Assembly (NCBI GenBank): GCA_015069485.1
Contig: SVIM01000006.1
Span: 1-64,000 of the forward strand
Direction: 5' to 3'
Source: Clostridiales bacterium
GTDB taxonomy: Bacteria; Bacillota; Clostridia; Christensenellales; Borkfalkiaceae
DNA: 64,000 nt
Below, one piece after another: positions 52,862-64,000 of the stretch (the first letter of the stretch is position 1; the number at the start of each line of letters is the position of its first letter). The position numbers were made by a program, and so were the translations under genes. The notes under the pieces are model-generated. The model was not told the DNA's origin, did no database searches, and was given only the letters and a program-made list of their open reading frames with translations.

Positions 52862-53869
52862 TTACGCCTTTTTCTCCATTGATGCTTTAAAAGCTTCCCT
52901 TATCTTTTCGTCAATTTCTGCTTTAACTTCGGGATTATTAATTAAGTATTCGCGAAGCTTTTCTCTGCCTTGAGCAATCTTTTCGTCGTTATAGCTAAAC
53001 CAAGAGCCACTTTTTTGAAGGATACCGAATTCTACGCCCAAGTCCATTAAACAGCCTTCTTGAGAGATACCTGTACCGTAAATAATATCAAATTCTGCAA
53101 CCTTAAAGGGGGGCGCAACCTTATTTTTTACAACCTTACATTTTGCCCTATTACCTATAATGCCGTCGCCGTTTTTAAGCGCGTCGGCTTTTCTTATATC
53201 TAATCTTACGGACGAGAAATATTTTAAAGCCTTACCGCCGGGGGTAGTTTCGGGGTTACCGAACATTACGCCAACCTTTTCGCGAAGCTGGTTAATAAAG
53301 ATTACGCAGGTTTTAGAACGGCTAGTAATGGCGGTAAGCTTTCTTAACGCTTGCGACATTAAACGGGCAAGCAAGCCTACGTGCGCGTCACCCATATCCC
53401 CTTCGATTTCAGCCTTAGGGGTTAAAGCCGCAACGGAGTCAACTACGATAATATCCACCGCACTGGAACGAACGAGTGATTCGCAAATATCGAGAGCCTG
53501 TTCACCTGTATCGGGCTGTGAAACGTAAAGCTCATCCGTATTAACGCCTAAAGCCTTTGCGTAAACGGCGTCAAGGGCGTGCTCTGCGTCGATAAAAGCG
53601 GCAACACCACCTAATTTTTGCGTTTCGGCAATAATGTGGAGGGCAACGGTAGTTTTACCGGAGGATTCAGGCCCGTAAATTTCTAAAATTCTACCACGGG
53701 GAACGCCACCTACGCCTAAAGCGAGGTCGAGAGATAAGCAACCTGTAGGAATCACTTCAAGGTCAACATTTACCTTGGCGTCGCCAAGCTTCATAATAGC
53801 GCCCTTTCCGTATTGCTTTTCAATCATAGATACGGTTGAATTTAGTGCTTTTAATTTTTCTTCGTTCAT
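52862..53869 (-). CDS. recA: Recombinase RecA
   Basis: RecA forms filaments on single-stranded DNA for homologous repair and triggers the SOS response. It shows [35 protein letters not shown], Walker [36 protein letters not shown], loop 1 [25 protein letters not shown], and [28 protein letters not shown]. The length of 335 residues is at the short end but complete, lacking a long acidic tail. AGGAG precedes the ATG. No SOS (DinR/LexA) box is seen in the 32-base gap to cinA. Confidence 0.97.
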   Translation of the reverse strand: MNEEKLKALNSTVSMIEKQYGKGAIMKLGDAKVNVDLEVIPTGCLSLDLALGVGGVPRGRILEIYGPESSGKTTVALHIIAETQKLGGVAAFIDAEHALDAVYAKALGVNTDELYVSQPDTGEQALDICESLVRSSAVDIIVVDSVAALTPKAEIEGDMGDAHVGLLARLMSQALRKLTAITSRSKTCVIFINQLREKVGVMFGNPETTPGGKALKYFSSVRLDIRKADALKNGDGIIGNRAKCKVVKNKVAPPFKVAEFDIIYGTGISQEGCLMDLGVEFGILQKSGSWFSYNDEKIAQGREKLREYLINNPEVKAEIDEKIREAFKASMEKKA

Positions 53870-53901
53870 TTATATAAATCTCCTAAGATGTTTTTTCGTT
53901 T

Positions 53902-54972
53902 TTATTTTATTTTTTTATATGCTAAAAATAGCGCGTGATTTATTGCCGTTTTCGTAATAGCTTCTCTATCGCCTTCGAAAACATATTTATATACGCTAAC
54001 CGATTCCTTTAACCCTACGCCTATATAGCACAAGCCTACGGGCTTGTTGGTATTATCCGATTTAGGCCCTGCTATTCCCGTAGTTGATATAGAAACTTCG
54101 CAGTTGCCTTGTGCGATTAAGCCGGCAGCCATTTGATAGCAGACTTCGTCCGATACCGCGCCGTAATGCTTTAAGGTCATTTCTTCAACTCCTAATCTTT
54201 GCATTTTGGCTTCGTTTGAATAGGTATTTAGCCCTTCGTAGAAAACGGAGGATATTCCGGGAATTTCCACCAGCTTTTGTCCTACTCCTCCGCCGGTAAA
54301 AGATTCTGCTACACAAATTTTCATTCTGCGAAGCGTTAAAAGCTGAAACAGTCTTTCGGGTAGAGAAATATCTTCTAAAGCGTAAATATACTTATCTAAA
54401 ACGGTTACGAATATTCTAATTATTCCGTCTAAAAGCATTTTCGGCGTTTTTTCGTTATATAAAATTTCTATCGTGTTCTCGCCAAATTCACCGTAGACGG
54501 TGCATTCGATTGTTGCGTCTAATTCTTTAGCTTTTTTTATAGCCGTTAAAATTTCGCTTTTTGATGCGCCTACCGTTTTTATATACGATTTTTCTAATCG
54601 GGAAGAATATTTTTCGTTTAAGGCTTTTATTATTTGCAGGGCTATTTGCTTTTCGTCCCCTTCTTCTTCAATTAAAAATACGCCTTTATGCTCCGTGATA
54701 AGCTGATTTAATACGAAGCTTGCCCCATATAACGAAGACAAAAATTTTTTTAGCGTTTGCTCCATTTTATTGGGATAAACTAAAATTAAATTATCGTAGG
54801 CTTTATTGCATTCTTTAAGCTGACGGATAATTTCCTCTTTGTCGTCAAAGGCAACGAAAGATATTTTATCGAAAAAATAACCGGCTGACGCAAACGCCGA
54901 AAGGGCTTTTTGCGGTAATTTTTGCGTAATATTAAGTTTTTTATTTTTTAATACTACTAAACAATTTTTCAT
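53902..54972 (-). CDS. cinA: CinA-family protein with a reduced N-terminal domain
   Basis: The C-terminal 150 residues are a typical CinA domain (nicotinamide-nucleotide amidohydrolase, PncC): CVAESFTGGGVGQKLVEIPGISSVFYEGLNTYSNEAK, GAVSDEVCYQMA, ISTTGIAGPKSDNTNKPVGLCYIGV. The full CinA has about 410 residues with a molybdopterin-binding-like (MoCF) N-terminal domain of 170. Here the protein has 356 residues, and the first 130 only weakly recall that domain (DDKEEIIRQLKECNKAYDNLILVYP); the GGLGPT motif is absent. So the N-terminal pyrophosphatase-like activity is probably lost while NMN deamidation may remain. The place between pgsA and recA is the usual one (pgsA-cinA-recA). Confidence 0.85.
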   Translation of the reverse strand: MKNCLVVLKNKKLNITQKLPQKALSAFASAGYFFDKISFVAFDDKEEIIRQLKECNKAYDNLILVYPNKMEQTLKKFLSSLYGASFVLNQLITEHKGVFLIEEEGDEKQIALQIIKALNEKYSSRLEKSYIKTVGASKSEILTAIKKAKELDATIECTVYGEFGENTIEILYNEKTPKMLLDGIIRIFVTVLDKYIYALEDISLPERLFQLLTLRRMKICVAESFTGGGVGQKLVEIPGISSVFYEGLNTYSNEAKMQRLGVEEMTLKHYGAVSDEVCYQMAAGLIAQGNCEVSISTTGIAGPKSDNTNKPVGLCYIGVGLKESVSVYKYVFEGDREAITKTAINHALFLAYKKIK

Positions 54973-55622
54973 TAAACTTTTAAAACTTGAATATTTTTTA
55001 CGATATAATTAACGCCGGACCAAAGCGTTAATACAACTGAAATTGCAAAGAAAGCAAGCCCAACGTAATTTATTATTTGAACGGACAAATGCGTAGTTAA
55101 TTCTGCTAACGCCATACCTACAAGCAAAATTACTACCGATAAGTCTTGAAAAACGGTTTTGTATTTACCTATTTTATCGGCGGCAATAACTATGCCTGCA
55201 TCTGCCGCAACCATTCTAAACCCACTTACGATAGTTTCGCGAGCAAGGATTATTGCAACTCCGCATCCTGCCGCAACGAGCGCCCAATCGCCTAAATTTG
55301 CAGTAAATACTTCAGGCTTCGTAAGTAAAATTATAAGCGCAGTAAGCACTAAAACCTTATCGGCGATAGGGTCTAAAAATTTACCTAAATTCGTAACTAA
55401 ATGATACTTTCTTGCTAAATAGCCGTCTAAAAAATCGGTTATGGCGGCCAAGGCAAACACCGCTAACGCAACGAAATAGTGCGCCGTGAAATTAAGGTAG
55501 AAAAATAACACGAAAAACGGGATTAATAAAACCCTTAAAATTGTGAGCTTGTTTGGAAGGTTCATAACCCCCTTGCCCGCAACAAACTTATAAACCTTAC
55601 TTTCTTTATCAATTTCATTCAT
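54972..55622 (-). CDS. pgsA: CDP-diacylglycerol-glycerol-3-phosphate 3-phosphatidyltransferase
   Basis: PgsA makes phosphatidylglycerol phosphate, the first committed step to phosphatidylglycerol. The CDP-alcohol motif is DFLDGYLARKYHLVTNLGKFLDPIADK, with all expected Asp and Gly residues. About five or six membrane helices follow from LTILRVLLIPFFVLFFYL onward. The ORF track starts at 55646; the ATG at 55622 has GGAGG nine bases upstream and overlaps the rimO stop by eight bases, giving MNEIDKESK. The 20 residues before MNLPNKLTILR are longer than in most homologues. Confidence 0.94.
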   Translation of the reverse strand: MNEIDKESKVYKFVAGKGVMNLPNKLTILRVLLIPFFVLFFYLNFTAHYFVALAVFALAAITDFLDGYLARKYHLVTNLGKFLDPIADKVLVLTALIILLTKPEVFTANLGDWALVAAGCGVAIILARETIVSGFRMVAADAGIVIAADKIGKYKTVFQDLSVVILLVGMALAELTTHLSVQIINYVGLAFFAISVVLTLWSGVNYIVKNIQVLKV

Positions 55623-56952
55623 CCTCGTAGTCCTCCGTTTTACCAAACAAGTCGTAGCTTGTTGCTTGTAAAATATTTACCTTATAAAATTCGCCTTGAT
55701 TTGCTTGAGCGGCGTTAAAATATACCTTGCCGTCAATTTCGGGGGCGTTAAAATATGCGCGCCCTACAAAGCAACCCTTTTCGTAATCAATTCCGTCGCA
55801 CAAAACTTCTATGCTTTTGCCAACGAATTGCTCTAAATATTTTTTAGAAATTTGCTGTTGAACCTGATATAGCTTTTTAACTCTTCTCTTTTTAACAGCG
55901 TAGGGAAGATGCCCTTTAATTTTATAGGCGGGGGTGTCAGGCTCTTTTGAATAAGCGAAAAATCCGCAGTTAGTTAGCTCCGCTTCCTCTAAAAATTTAC
56001 AGGTATTTAAAAATTCTTCTTCCGTTTCGGTAGGAAAACCAGAAATAAAGGTTGAGCGAATTGCTATTTTGGGGATTTCTTTTTTAAGCTTTTTAATAAG
56101 AGCTAAATATTCTTCCCTGCTTCCCTTTCTGTTCATAAGCTTAAGCACTCTGTTTTCGCTATGCTGAAAAGGAATATCGAGATATTTAATAATTTTTTTG
56201 TTATCGCGAATTTCGGCGATAAGCTCGTCGTCAATCATATCGGGATAACAGTATAATAATCTTACACTATTAATGTTGCCAAGGGTTGTCAGATTTTTTA
56301 AAAATTTTACTAAATTTTTTGAACCGTATAAATCGGTACCGTAACGCGTTACGTCCTGCGCGACTAAAATAAGCTCGGAAATTTCGCCTAAATTTTCCGC
56401 TTCCCTAATTAAATCTTCCATTGGGTAGCTACGGTATTTGCCCCTAATTTTAGGAATAAGGCAATAGGTACAATGATTGTTACAGCCGTCGGCAATTTTT
56501 AAGTACGCGTAGTGCGACGGCGTAGTTACCACCCTATTTTCCATATAGCCGTCTGCGCCTGCGCCAACGAAATTAACCCTTTTGCCTAAATAGCTTTCTT
56601 CCAACGCTTCAAAAAACTTTTGATAATCGTTTATACCTAAAAAAACGTCGGCTTCCGTTAACGCATCAAACACTTCACTAATAAATTTTTGCGGTAAGCA
56701 ACCCGTTACTACTATTTTTTCTAAATTTTCGCTTTTATAGGCGGAGCATTCTAAAATAGTTTCTATCGCTTCCTTTCTCGATTCGTTTAAAAACGAGCAA
56801 GTATTTACGACTATAACGTTGGCTTCGGCAATATCGTCCGTTATAAAAATGCCTTTATGCTTTATTAATGAAAGTAGCTTTTCGGAATCCACTCGGTTTT
56901 TATCGCAACCAAGGGAAATTAACCCAAACTTTTTTTTAGTAAAATCAATCAT
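55615..56952 (-). CDS. rimO: Ribosomal protein S12 methylthiotransferase RimO
   Basis: RimO is a radical-SAM enzyme that methylthiolates an Asp of ribosomal protein S12. The N-terminal domain shows FGLISLGCDKNRVDSEKLL, VVNTCSFLNESRKEAI and VTGCLPQKF; the radical-SAM cluster is in DGCNNHCTYCLIPKIRGKYRS; a TRAM domain closes the protein. It is a paralogue of miaB at the left of the window, told apart by LGCDKNRVD and the shorter loops. The ATG at 56952 has GGAG seven bases upstream; the ORF track's ATG at 56976 has none. It lies between ftsK and pgsA. Confidence 0.95.
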   Translation of the reverse strand: MIDFTKKKFGLISLGCDKNRVDSEKLLSLIKHKGIFITDDIAEANVIVVNTCSFLNESRKEAIETILECSAYKSENLEKIVVTGCLPQKFISEVFDALTEADVFLGINDYQKFFEALEESYLGKRVNFVGAGADGYMENRVVTTPSHYAYLKIADGCNNHCTYCLIPKIRGKYRSYPMEDLIREAENLGEISELILVAQDVTRYGTDLYGSKNLVKFLKNLTTLGNINSVRLLYCYPDMIDDELIAEIRDNKKIIKYLDIPFQHSENRVLKLMNRKGSREEYLALIKKLKKEIPKIAIRSTFISGFPTETEEEFLNTCKFLEEAELTNCGFFAYSKEPDTPAYKIKGHLPYAVKKRRVKKLYQVQQQISKKYLEQFVGKSIEVLCDGIDYEKGCFVGRAYFNAPEIDGKVYFNAAQANQGEFYKVNILQATSYDLFGKTEDYEDE

Positions 56953-56985
56953 CAACTTCTCCGTAGATATTGACATATCTTAATG

Positions 56986-59900
56986 TTAGTCTTCAATCTC
57001 GCCGTAAGTGCTAATAAATTCGTCCCTTGAAAGTATAACCTTTCTAGGCTTAGAGCCTTCCGGTTGAGTTATGTAGTTCATATTAGTCATCCAGTCTATA
57101 ATTTTACAAGCCTTTACGTAACCTATGGGGAAACGGCGCTGAAGCATAGAAACGGACGCTTGATTTGCGTTTACGCAGAACCATAATGCCTTTACGTAAA
57201 CGTCGTCGATTTTAGTTGAATCGTCGAGCATAGAAACGTCACCCGTATCTTCAATAGGTGCTTCCTCCACTTTGTTAATAAAGTCGGAAACGGTTTGATC
57301 AAAGTAAGTTTCGTTATGCTGTTTAACGAAGTCGGTTACAGCCTGAACCTCGGGCGTGTCGATAAAGCAGCCTTGAATACGGGTAAGGTTAGGGTTTTGT
57401 GAGGAGCGGAAATACATATCGCCCTTACCGATTAATTTTTCTGCACCGCCTACGTCGAAAATAGTCATAGAGTCTGCAACGGAACCAACCTTAAAGCCGA
57501 TACGCGTTGCAAGGTTAGATTTAATTAAGCCTGTAATACAGTCAACTGAAGGGCGTTGAGTTGCTAAAATAACGTGAATACCGCACGCACGCGCCTTTTG
57601 TACTAACCTTACTATTCTCGTTTCTATATCCTTTTTGGCTTGTAGCATTAAGTCGCCGAATTCATCTAATATAATAACTATTTTAGGCAATTTATCGGCA
57701 GGGTCGGTTTTGTGGGAGTTATATTCGTTTAAATCCTTTGTCGCCAACCCGCTTTCCGTCATTTCTTTAAATAATTTATAGCGGTTTTCCATTTCGGCAA
57801 TAGCCCAGTTTAATGCTTTTATTGCTTTATCCACATCGGAAATAATTTCGTTTATCATAAGATGTGGAATATTATCGAACATAATAAATTCCGACTGCTT
57901 AGGATCGACGAGAATAAATCTTAATTCTTCCGGACCGTATTTACATAAAAGGCTAACGAGAAGTGACGATATACAAATTGACTTACCGCTACCGGAAGTA
58001 CCTGCAACTAAAAGGTGTGGCATTTTGGTAATATCGGGGCATACGGCTTCACCGTCGTAGTTTTTACCTAAGGCAAATGTTAAGCCGTTGGGCTTTGCAA
58101 GCATAAATTGCTTGGAAATGAGCATAGTTTTAAGCCCAACCGTAGCTTGCTCTTTGTTGGGAACTTCAAACGAAACCGCGCCCTTTGCGTAGTTGAGATA
58201 TGCGTGTAAATTTTCCTTTTTAAGCTCCATTGCAATTGCTTCTTTATATTTTAAAGCGTTGCGGGAGTTTGCAGAATCCTTTACGATTACGTCGTATCTG
58301 GTTATTGCAGGGCCTATTACTACGTCGCCGATTTCGCTTTCTATTTTAAAGCGCAAAAGGGTGTTTACTATAATTTCCTTGCTCTCTTCAATTTCTGCCG
58401 TGTTTATATTAGTGTTTTCTTTATAATCCCTTAAAAGCTCAATAGGAGGACGAACGTACTTCTTCCACACGTGCTTGGGCTTTTCGGGTTCTTTCTTTTC
58501 TTCTACGGGGGGCTGGGGAGGCTGGGCGGGTTGCGCGTTTACCCCTTCCCTTGCAGAAGGTAGCCTTGTAGTACCCCTTTCAGGCATATTTAGGGAGGGG
58601 CGAGAAATTCCCCTGCCGTTTAAATCGCTATTTTCTTCTTCCGTAGGCTTGGTAGGCTGTAATCTACCCGTACCTAAATTTAAGCCATCTACTCCACCAC
58701 TTGAAGAGGGCAGGTTAAAGTTTGCGCTTAAATTATCTTCGCCTAAGCTATCGTTATCGAAAAGGTTAGCGTTAGAACGGTCACCCCTTGAAGTTAAGCG
58801 AGAGGCGTCGGGTTGAATAGTATTTTCGCCAAGCGAGGAATTATCGGCCGAGAAAAGTCCACGCAAGGTGCTTTTAGGCTCTTCTTTAGGCTCTTCGGGA
58901 ATAGGAGCGTTGCGGGTTAATCTAGTAAAATCTATGTCGGCAACGCTATCTTCCGATTGCGTAGCGCGTTGTTCAACCGTGGGTTGAACGGTAGGCTGAT
59001 TAGGCTCTTCGGTAAATTGCGTAGGTTCGTCAAAAGGCTCTTCTTCAATCTCGTCCTCTTCGTCAAGCTGATAATAAGGCTGATCGCTATCGCTTTCTTC
59101 TTCCGCAAAGGAAATGTAATCGTCCTCCTCTTCCTGCGCGTCGAAACCGTTTGTAAAATCTTCTTCCGTCTTGTACGACTCTGCAGAAATTTTATCGGCG
59201 CTTTCGTCTAAATCGTCAACGGGGGAATCGCCGTAAAAATAGGATGAGGGCGCTGCGGGGGTAGGTTCGCTATCCACTTCGCTTTGATAGCTGGAAGAAT
59301 AAGTTTGATTTTGTGAAGGAACGGGATTTTGCGAGGGCGTGGGCTTCTTCTTTCCGTCCGAAAAGCTTAACAAATAGTCGCCGTCGTTGTGAATAGGGTT
59401 ATTAAAGTAGGAATTTTCATTAAAAATCATATTCCTTCTGTAACTTTCTGCCGCAAATTCATCGTTTTCAAATAAAATCTTTTTTCCTAAATTCGTAAAT
59501 TTGTACTGTTCTTGGGTTAAGGCTTCTTCTTCGTACTGAGGTTGGTTGCCAAACACCTTGCTTTGAGCGGATTGATAGCCAAAGTCATTATCGGCTTCAG
59601 TCTGGTCAGGGTAATAATTTTGCTCTTCTGCCGTTTGCTGAGCCATTTCGCTTGCCAAATCTTCTTCTAAAACCTCTTCCTTTATTTTACTTTCGTTAAT
59701 TTTTAAATTGCCTGCTTCTATTAAGGCGTTGCGAATTAAAAGATAGGAAAGATACGAGCATAAAACTAAAAGAATTGATAAAATTATGTACGAGCCGATA
59801 AAGGTTGTTGCCTTTGCAATAGGATAAACGAATATTGCACTAACGACGCCACCTGCGGTATAGCCGGAAAAGCCTAATTCGGCGTTGTTGTAGCAAGCCG

Positions 59901-60252
59901 TTAAATATTCGCCAAAGGTAGATAAGCTGTAGCCGTTAGTTGTAATTGCGTGAAGAAGTAAAAACAACACAAAAACGGTTAGCGACAAAATAAGCGCAGT
60001 TTTAAACGAAATTTTAATACTCTTTTCAAATACGAGCCAAAAGCCCAAATACGCAAAGAGCGCAACTACCAAATAAGATCCGTATCCAAAGGTTCCGTAC
60101 ATAAAGGTACAAATTGCGCTACCAATACCTGCAAAAACTGCGCTATGCGTGCAAAGCGTAACCAAAACTAAGGCGCTAAAAAGTATTAGCGTCATGCCAA
60201 AAGTTTCTCTTGTAAGTATATAGGATGAAGTATTTTGATTTTCCTTTTTCAC
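56986..60252 (-). CDS. ftsK: DNA translocase FtsK/SpoIIIE
   Basis: FtsK pumps chromosomal DNA through the closing septum. Four to five N-terminal membrane helices (to about residue 180) are followed by a roughly 420-residue acidic, Gln/Ser/Pro-rich linker. The RecA-like motor has Walker A LLVAGTSGSGKSICISSLLVSLL, ELRFILVDPKQSEFIMF, KIVIILDEFGDLMLQ and VHVILATQRPSVDCITG-type residues. The winged-helix gamma domain that reads DNA polarity is ALWFCVNANQASVSMLQRRFPIGYVKACKIIDWM. At 1088 residues it is longer than the 780-880 of most Firmicutes, because of the linker. The start is GTG with GGAG seven bases upstream. It heads the operon to nadE. Confidence 0.95.
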   Translation of the reverse strand: MKKENQNTSSYILTRETFGMTLILFSALVLVTLCTHSAVFAGIGSAICTFMYGTFGYGSYLVVALFAYLGFWLVFEKSIKISFKTALILSLTVFVLFLLLHAITTNGYSLSTFGEYLTACYNNAELGFSGYTAGGVVSAIFVYPIAKATTFIGSYIILSILLVLCSYLSYLLIRNALIEAGNLKINESKIKEEVLEEDLASEMAQQTAEEQNYYPDQTEADNDFGYQSAQSKVFGNQPQYEEEALTQEQYKFTNLGKKILFENDEFAAESYRRNMIFNENSYFNNPIHNDGDYLLSFSDGKKKPTPSQNPVPSQNQTYSSSYQSEVDSEPTPAAPSSYFYGDSPVDDLDESADKISAESYKTEEDFTNGFDAQEEEDDYISFAEEESDSDQPYYQLDEEDEIEEEPFDEPTQFTEEPNQPTVQPTVEQRATQSEDSVADIDFTRLTRNAPIPEEPKEEPKSTLRGLFSADNSSLGENTIQPDASRLTSRGDRSNANLFDNDSLGEDNLSANFNLPSSSGGVDGLNLGTGRLQPTKPTEEENSDLNGRGISRPSLNMPERGTTRLPSAREGVNAQPAQPPQPPVEEKKEPEKPKHVWKKYVRPPIELLRDYKENTNINTAEIEESKEIIVNTLLRFKIESEIGDVVIGPAITRYDVIVKDSANSRNALKYKEAIAMELKKENLHAYLNYAKGAVSFEVPNKEQATVGLKTMLISKQFMLAKPNGLTFALGKNYDGEAVCPDITKMPHLLVAGTSGSGKSICISSLLVSLLCKYGPEELRFILVDPKQSEFIMFDNIPHLMINEIISDVDKAIKALNWAIAEMENRYKLFKEMTESGLATKDLNEYNSHKTDPADKLPKIVIILDEFGDLMLQAKKDIETRIVRLVQKARACGIHVILATQRPSVDCITGLIKSNLATRIGFKVGSVADSMTIFDVGGAEKLIGKGDMYFRSSQNPNLTRIQGCFIDTPEVQAVTDFVKQHNETYFDQTVSDFINKVEEAPIEDTGDVSMLDDSTKIDDVYVKALWFCVNANQASVSMLQRRFPIGYVKACKIIDWMTNMNYITQPEGSKPRKVILSRDEFISTYGEIED

Positions 60253-60294
60253 TACTCTTCTCCAAATAAATTAATTACTAATATTCCATTTTTA

Positions 60295-60323
60295 ATTATA
60301 ACATTATTTTTACAAAAACACAA
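60295..60323 (-). promoter_or_regulatory. Possible promoter of the ftsK operon
   Basis: A TATAAT (60300-60295) lies 43 bases before the ftsK GTG on the minus strand. The -35 (TTGTGT) at 17 bases is poor, so this is tentative. Confidence 0.4.
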
Positions 60324-60401
60324 CCCCATATAAAAGATTTTTTTAATTTTTATATATAAATATATAAAGTTTTAAAAACGGAGAATACTTAATAATAAAT
60401 A

Positions 60402-60435
60402 AGCCCGAGGTAGCTTATAAAAACTGCCTCGGGCT
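60402..60435 (-). terminator. Terminator of ilvC
   Basis: AGCCCGAGG and CCTCGGGCT arms with a short loop lie 24 bases after the ilvC stop. The core CCCGAGG/CCTCGGG is shared with the terminator at 10098. Confidence 0.85.
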
Positions 60436-60458
60436 ATTTTAATAGTTTTATTTATAAA

Positions 60459-62805
<2,347 letters not shown>

Positions 62806-62819
<14 letters not shown>

Positions 62820-64000
62820 ATATTTTTTTTGCTATATCGTAAATCTCGCCTGCGCCTAAAATTAGCACCGTATCTCCCTTTATTGCCTCTTTTACAAAAT
62901 ACTCGATTTCCCGCACGCTATCGGCGTAGCGGGATTTTTTTATTGCCTGCGATAAAGTGAGCGCGCTACCCGAATCGTCGTAATATTCACGGGCGGCAAA
63001 TGTCTTGTAAATCAGTAGCTGTTTGATGGGTGATAATACTTGAACGAAGCGCTTAAACAACCTTTTAGTCCGAGAATAAGTATGCGGTTGAAAAATTACG
63101 TAAAGATTACCTTCGGTAATCTTTTTTGCTATGCGAATTGATGCTTTTATCTCGTCGGGGTGATGGGCGTAGTCGCAAATAACCTCTGCTCCGTTGTGCT
63201 TTGCAATGACCTCAAACCTACGCTCTACGCCTAAAAAAGAGGTTAATCCGTTGCGAATTTCGGCAAAGGAAATGTTAACTAAACGCGCTACTACAAGCGC
63301 TGCCAAGGCGTTTAAAACATTGTGTTTACCGTAAATATTAAGCGTAATTTCGCCTAAAATTTTGCCTTTTTCGCATACCGAAAAAGAGTATTTTCCACCG
63401 CAATTTTTTATTTTAAAGGCATAAAAATCCGCCCTTTTATCAAAGCCGAAGGTTATTGCGCTACCTATTGGCAAATCGCTGTAAAGCGACACGGAAAGGT
63501 CGGCGCATTCGGCAAATTGAAGGTACGCTTTTTTTAAATTTTCCACGCTTCCGTAGCATTCTAAATGGTCTGGCTGACTGTTTAAAATTAACGAAATATT
63601 TGGCTTTAAAAGCAAAAAATTCTTTTTATATTCACACGCTTCGCTTATAAAAAAATCGTTTCCGACGGTTAGAAAATTGCCGTATTTAACATCTCTTCCC
63701 CCTATATGAGCCGTAAAATTTTTTTTGGCGCAAGCAAAAATATGCGTTAACATTGCCGTGCAGGTGGTTTTGCCGTGACAGCCTGAAACGGCTATTACCG
63801 TGTTAAAAAGACGGGAAATTTCGTATAAAAGCTGCCCGCGCGAAATTATTATTTTACCCTCTTTCCTCGCCTCCTCCATCCTTAAATCGTTTGACGGAAT
63901 TGCGTCGGTATAAACTACCACTTCGCAGTCTTTTACCTGTTTATAAGCGGTGTATCCGTAGTCGATTTGCACGCCTAAATTTTCAAGCTCTTTGCAAAAA
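62806..64000 (-). CDS. murC: UDP-N-acetylmuramate-L-alanine ligase, 5' end outside window
   Basis: MurC adds L-alanine to UDP-MurNAc, the first amino acid of the peptidoglycan stem. The frame stays open to base 64000 (CKELENLGVQIDYGY), so the ORF-track start at 63972 is an internal GTG and the true start lies outside. The ATP loop is AVSGCHGKTTCTAMLTHIF. Other motifs are HIGGRDVKYGNF, ISEACEYKKNFLLLKPNISLILNSQPDHLECY, YGKHNVLNALAALVVA, VICDYAHHPDEIKASIRI and FQPHTYSRTKRLF. The Cys in SGCHGKTT replaces the more usual Thr (SGTHGKTT). The missing part is about 40-50 residues of the Rossmann domain. Confidence 0.93.

Noticed and set aside
56986-60252. Acidic Gln/Pro-rich FtsK linker as a separate inserted gene
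   Set aside because: FtsK linkers are naturally long and low-complexity. There is no start, stop or ribosome binding site within it.

Overview
The window looks like one contig from a low-GC, Gram-positive-type bacterium of the Clostridia, probably an uncultured gut lineage. The reasons are A/T-rich intergenic DNA, strong AGGAG ribosome binding sites, sigma-A promoters (TTGACA/TTGACT, 17-bp spacer, TATAAT), the Firmicutes gene set (RNase Y, a long FtsK, MutS/MutL without MutH, DUF815 ATPase), many lipoproteins and gut-type carbohydrate genes. I cannot name a genus. I saw no rRNA, tRNA, CRISPR array, integrase or transposase. Both ends cut through genes (a PLP lyase at the left, murC at the right).

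Layout, left to right. (1) 1-7.7 kb: a minus-strand operon miaB-mutS-mutL-miaA-methionine gamma-lyase family gene, with a clear promoter, covering tRNA modification and mismatch repair. A class A penicillin-binding protein runs the other way at 7.7-10 kb. (2) 10-13.4 kb: a minus-strand tandem array of four related coiled-coil lipoprotein genes, the last a frameshifted and 5'-truncated pseudogene. (3) 13.25-13.96 kb: a gene-free island of short repeats and hairpins. (4) 14-24.1 kb: a type IV pilus locus (two canonical prepilins, a PilM-like protein, an odd pilin-like gene, PilD, PilC, PilB). galE and mgsA, malic enzyme, a PHP phosphoesterase and a separately promoted pilin follow it. (5) 24.1-37.9 kb: an arginine operon argG-argC-argJ-argB-argD-argF-carA-carB, continuing into a cysteine desulfurase and thiI. 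(6) 38-50.9 kb: accessory and surface genes: an InlB-repeat lipoprotein, a YgjP-type metalloprotease, an acyl-ACP thioesterase, a membrane-anchored PadR-type protein, RNase Y, a GH88/105 lipoprotein with a CotH-kinase-like lipoprotein, and a divergent lipoprotein phosphatase. (7) 50.9-64 kb: core genes ftsK-rimO-pgsA-cinA-recA-nadE, ilvC, a DUF815 ATPase and murC.

The most unusual system is the carbamoyl-phosphate synthetase in the arginine operon. The small subunit CarA has lost its whole glutaminase triad (Cys to Gly, His to Tyr, Glu to Gly) while keeping the fold. The large subunit CarB is complete but is fused in frame at its C-terminus to a diaminopimelate-epimerase (DapF)-like domain that has lost the first of its two catalytic cysteines. 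The arrangement suggests an ammonia-dependent, arginine-dedicated enzyme, formally resembling animal CPS I, with an added and possibly regulatory C-terminal domain. This is inference from residues and context.

Other points of interest are a PadR DNA-binding domain joined to a Gln-rich coiled coil and C-terminal membrane segments, the lipoprotein array that keeps a nearly identical 5' cassette while the C-termini diverge, a 24-bp-periodic hairpin array, and possible RNA structure at the start of the pilus operon. Several ORF-track starts (miaA, miaB, pilB, the gene at 21842, argD, the GH88/105 gene, pgsA, rimO, ilvC, DUF815) were shortened on ribosome-binding-site, promoter or family-length evidence.
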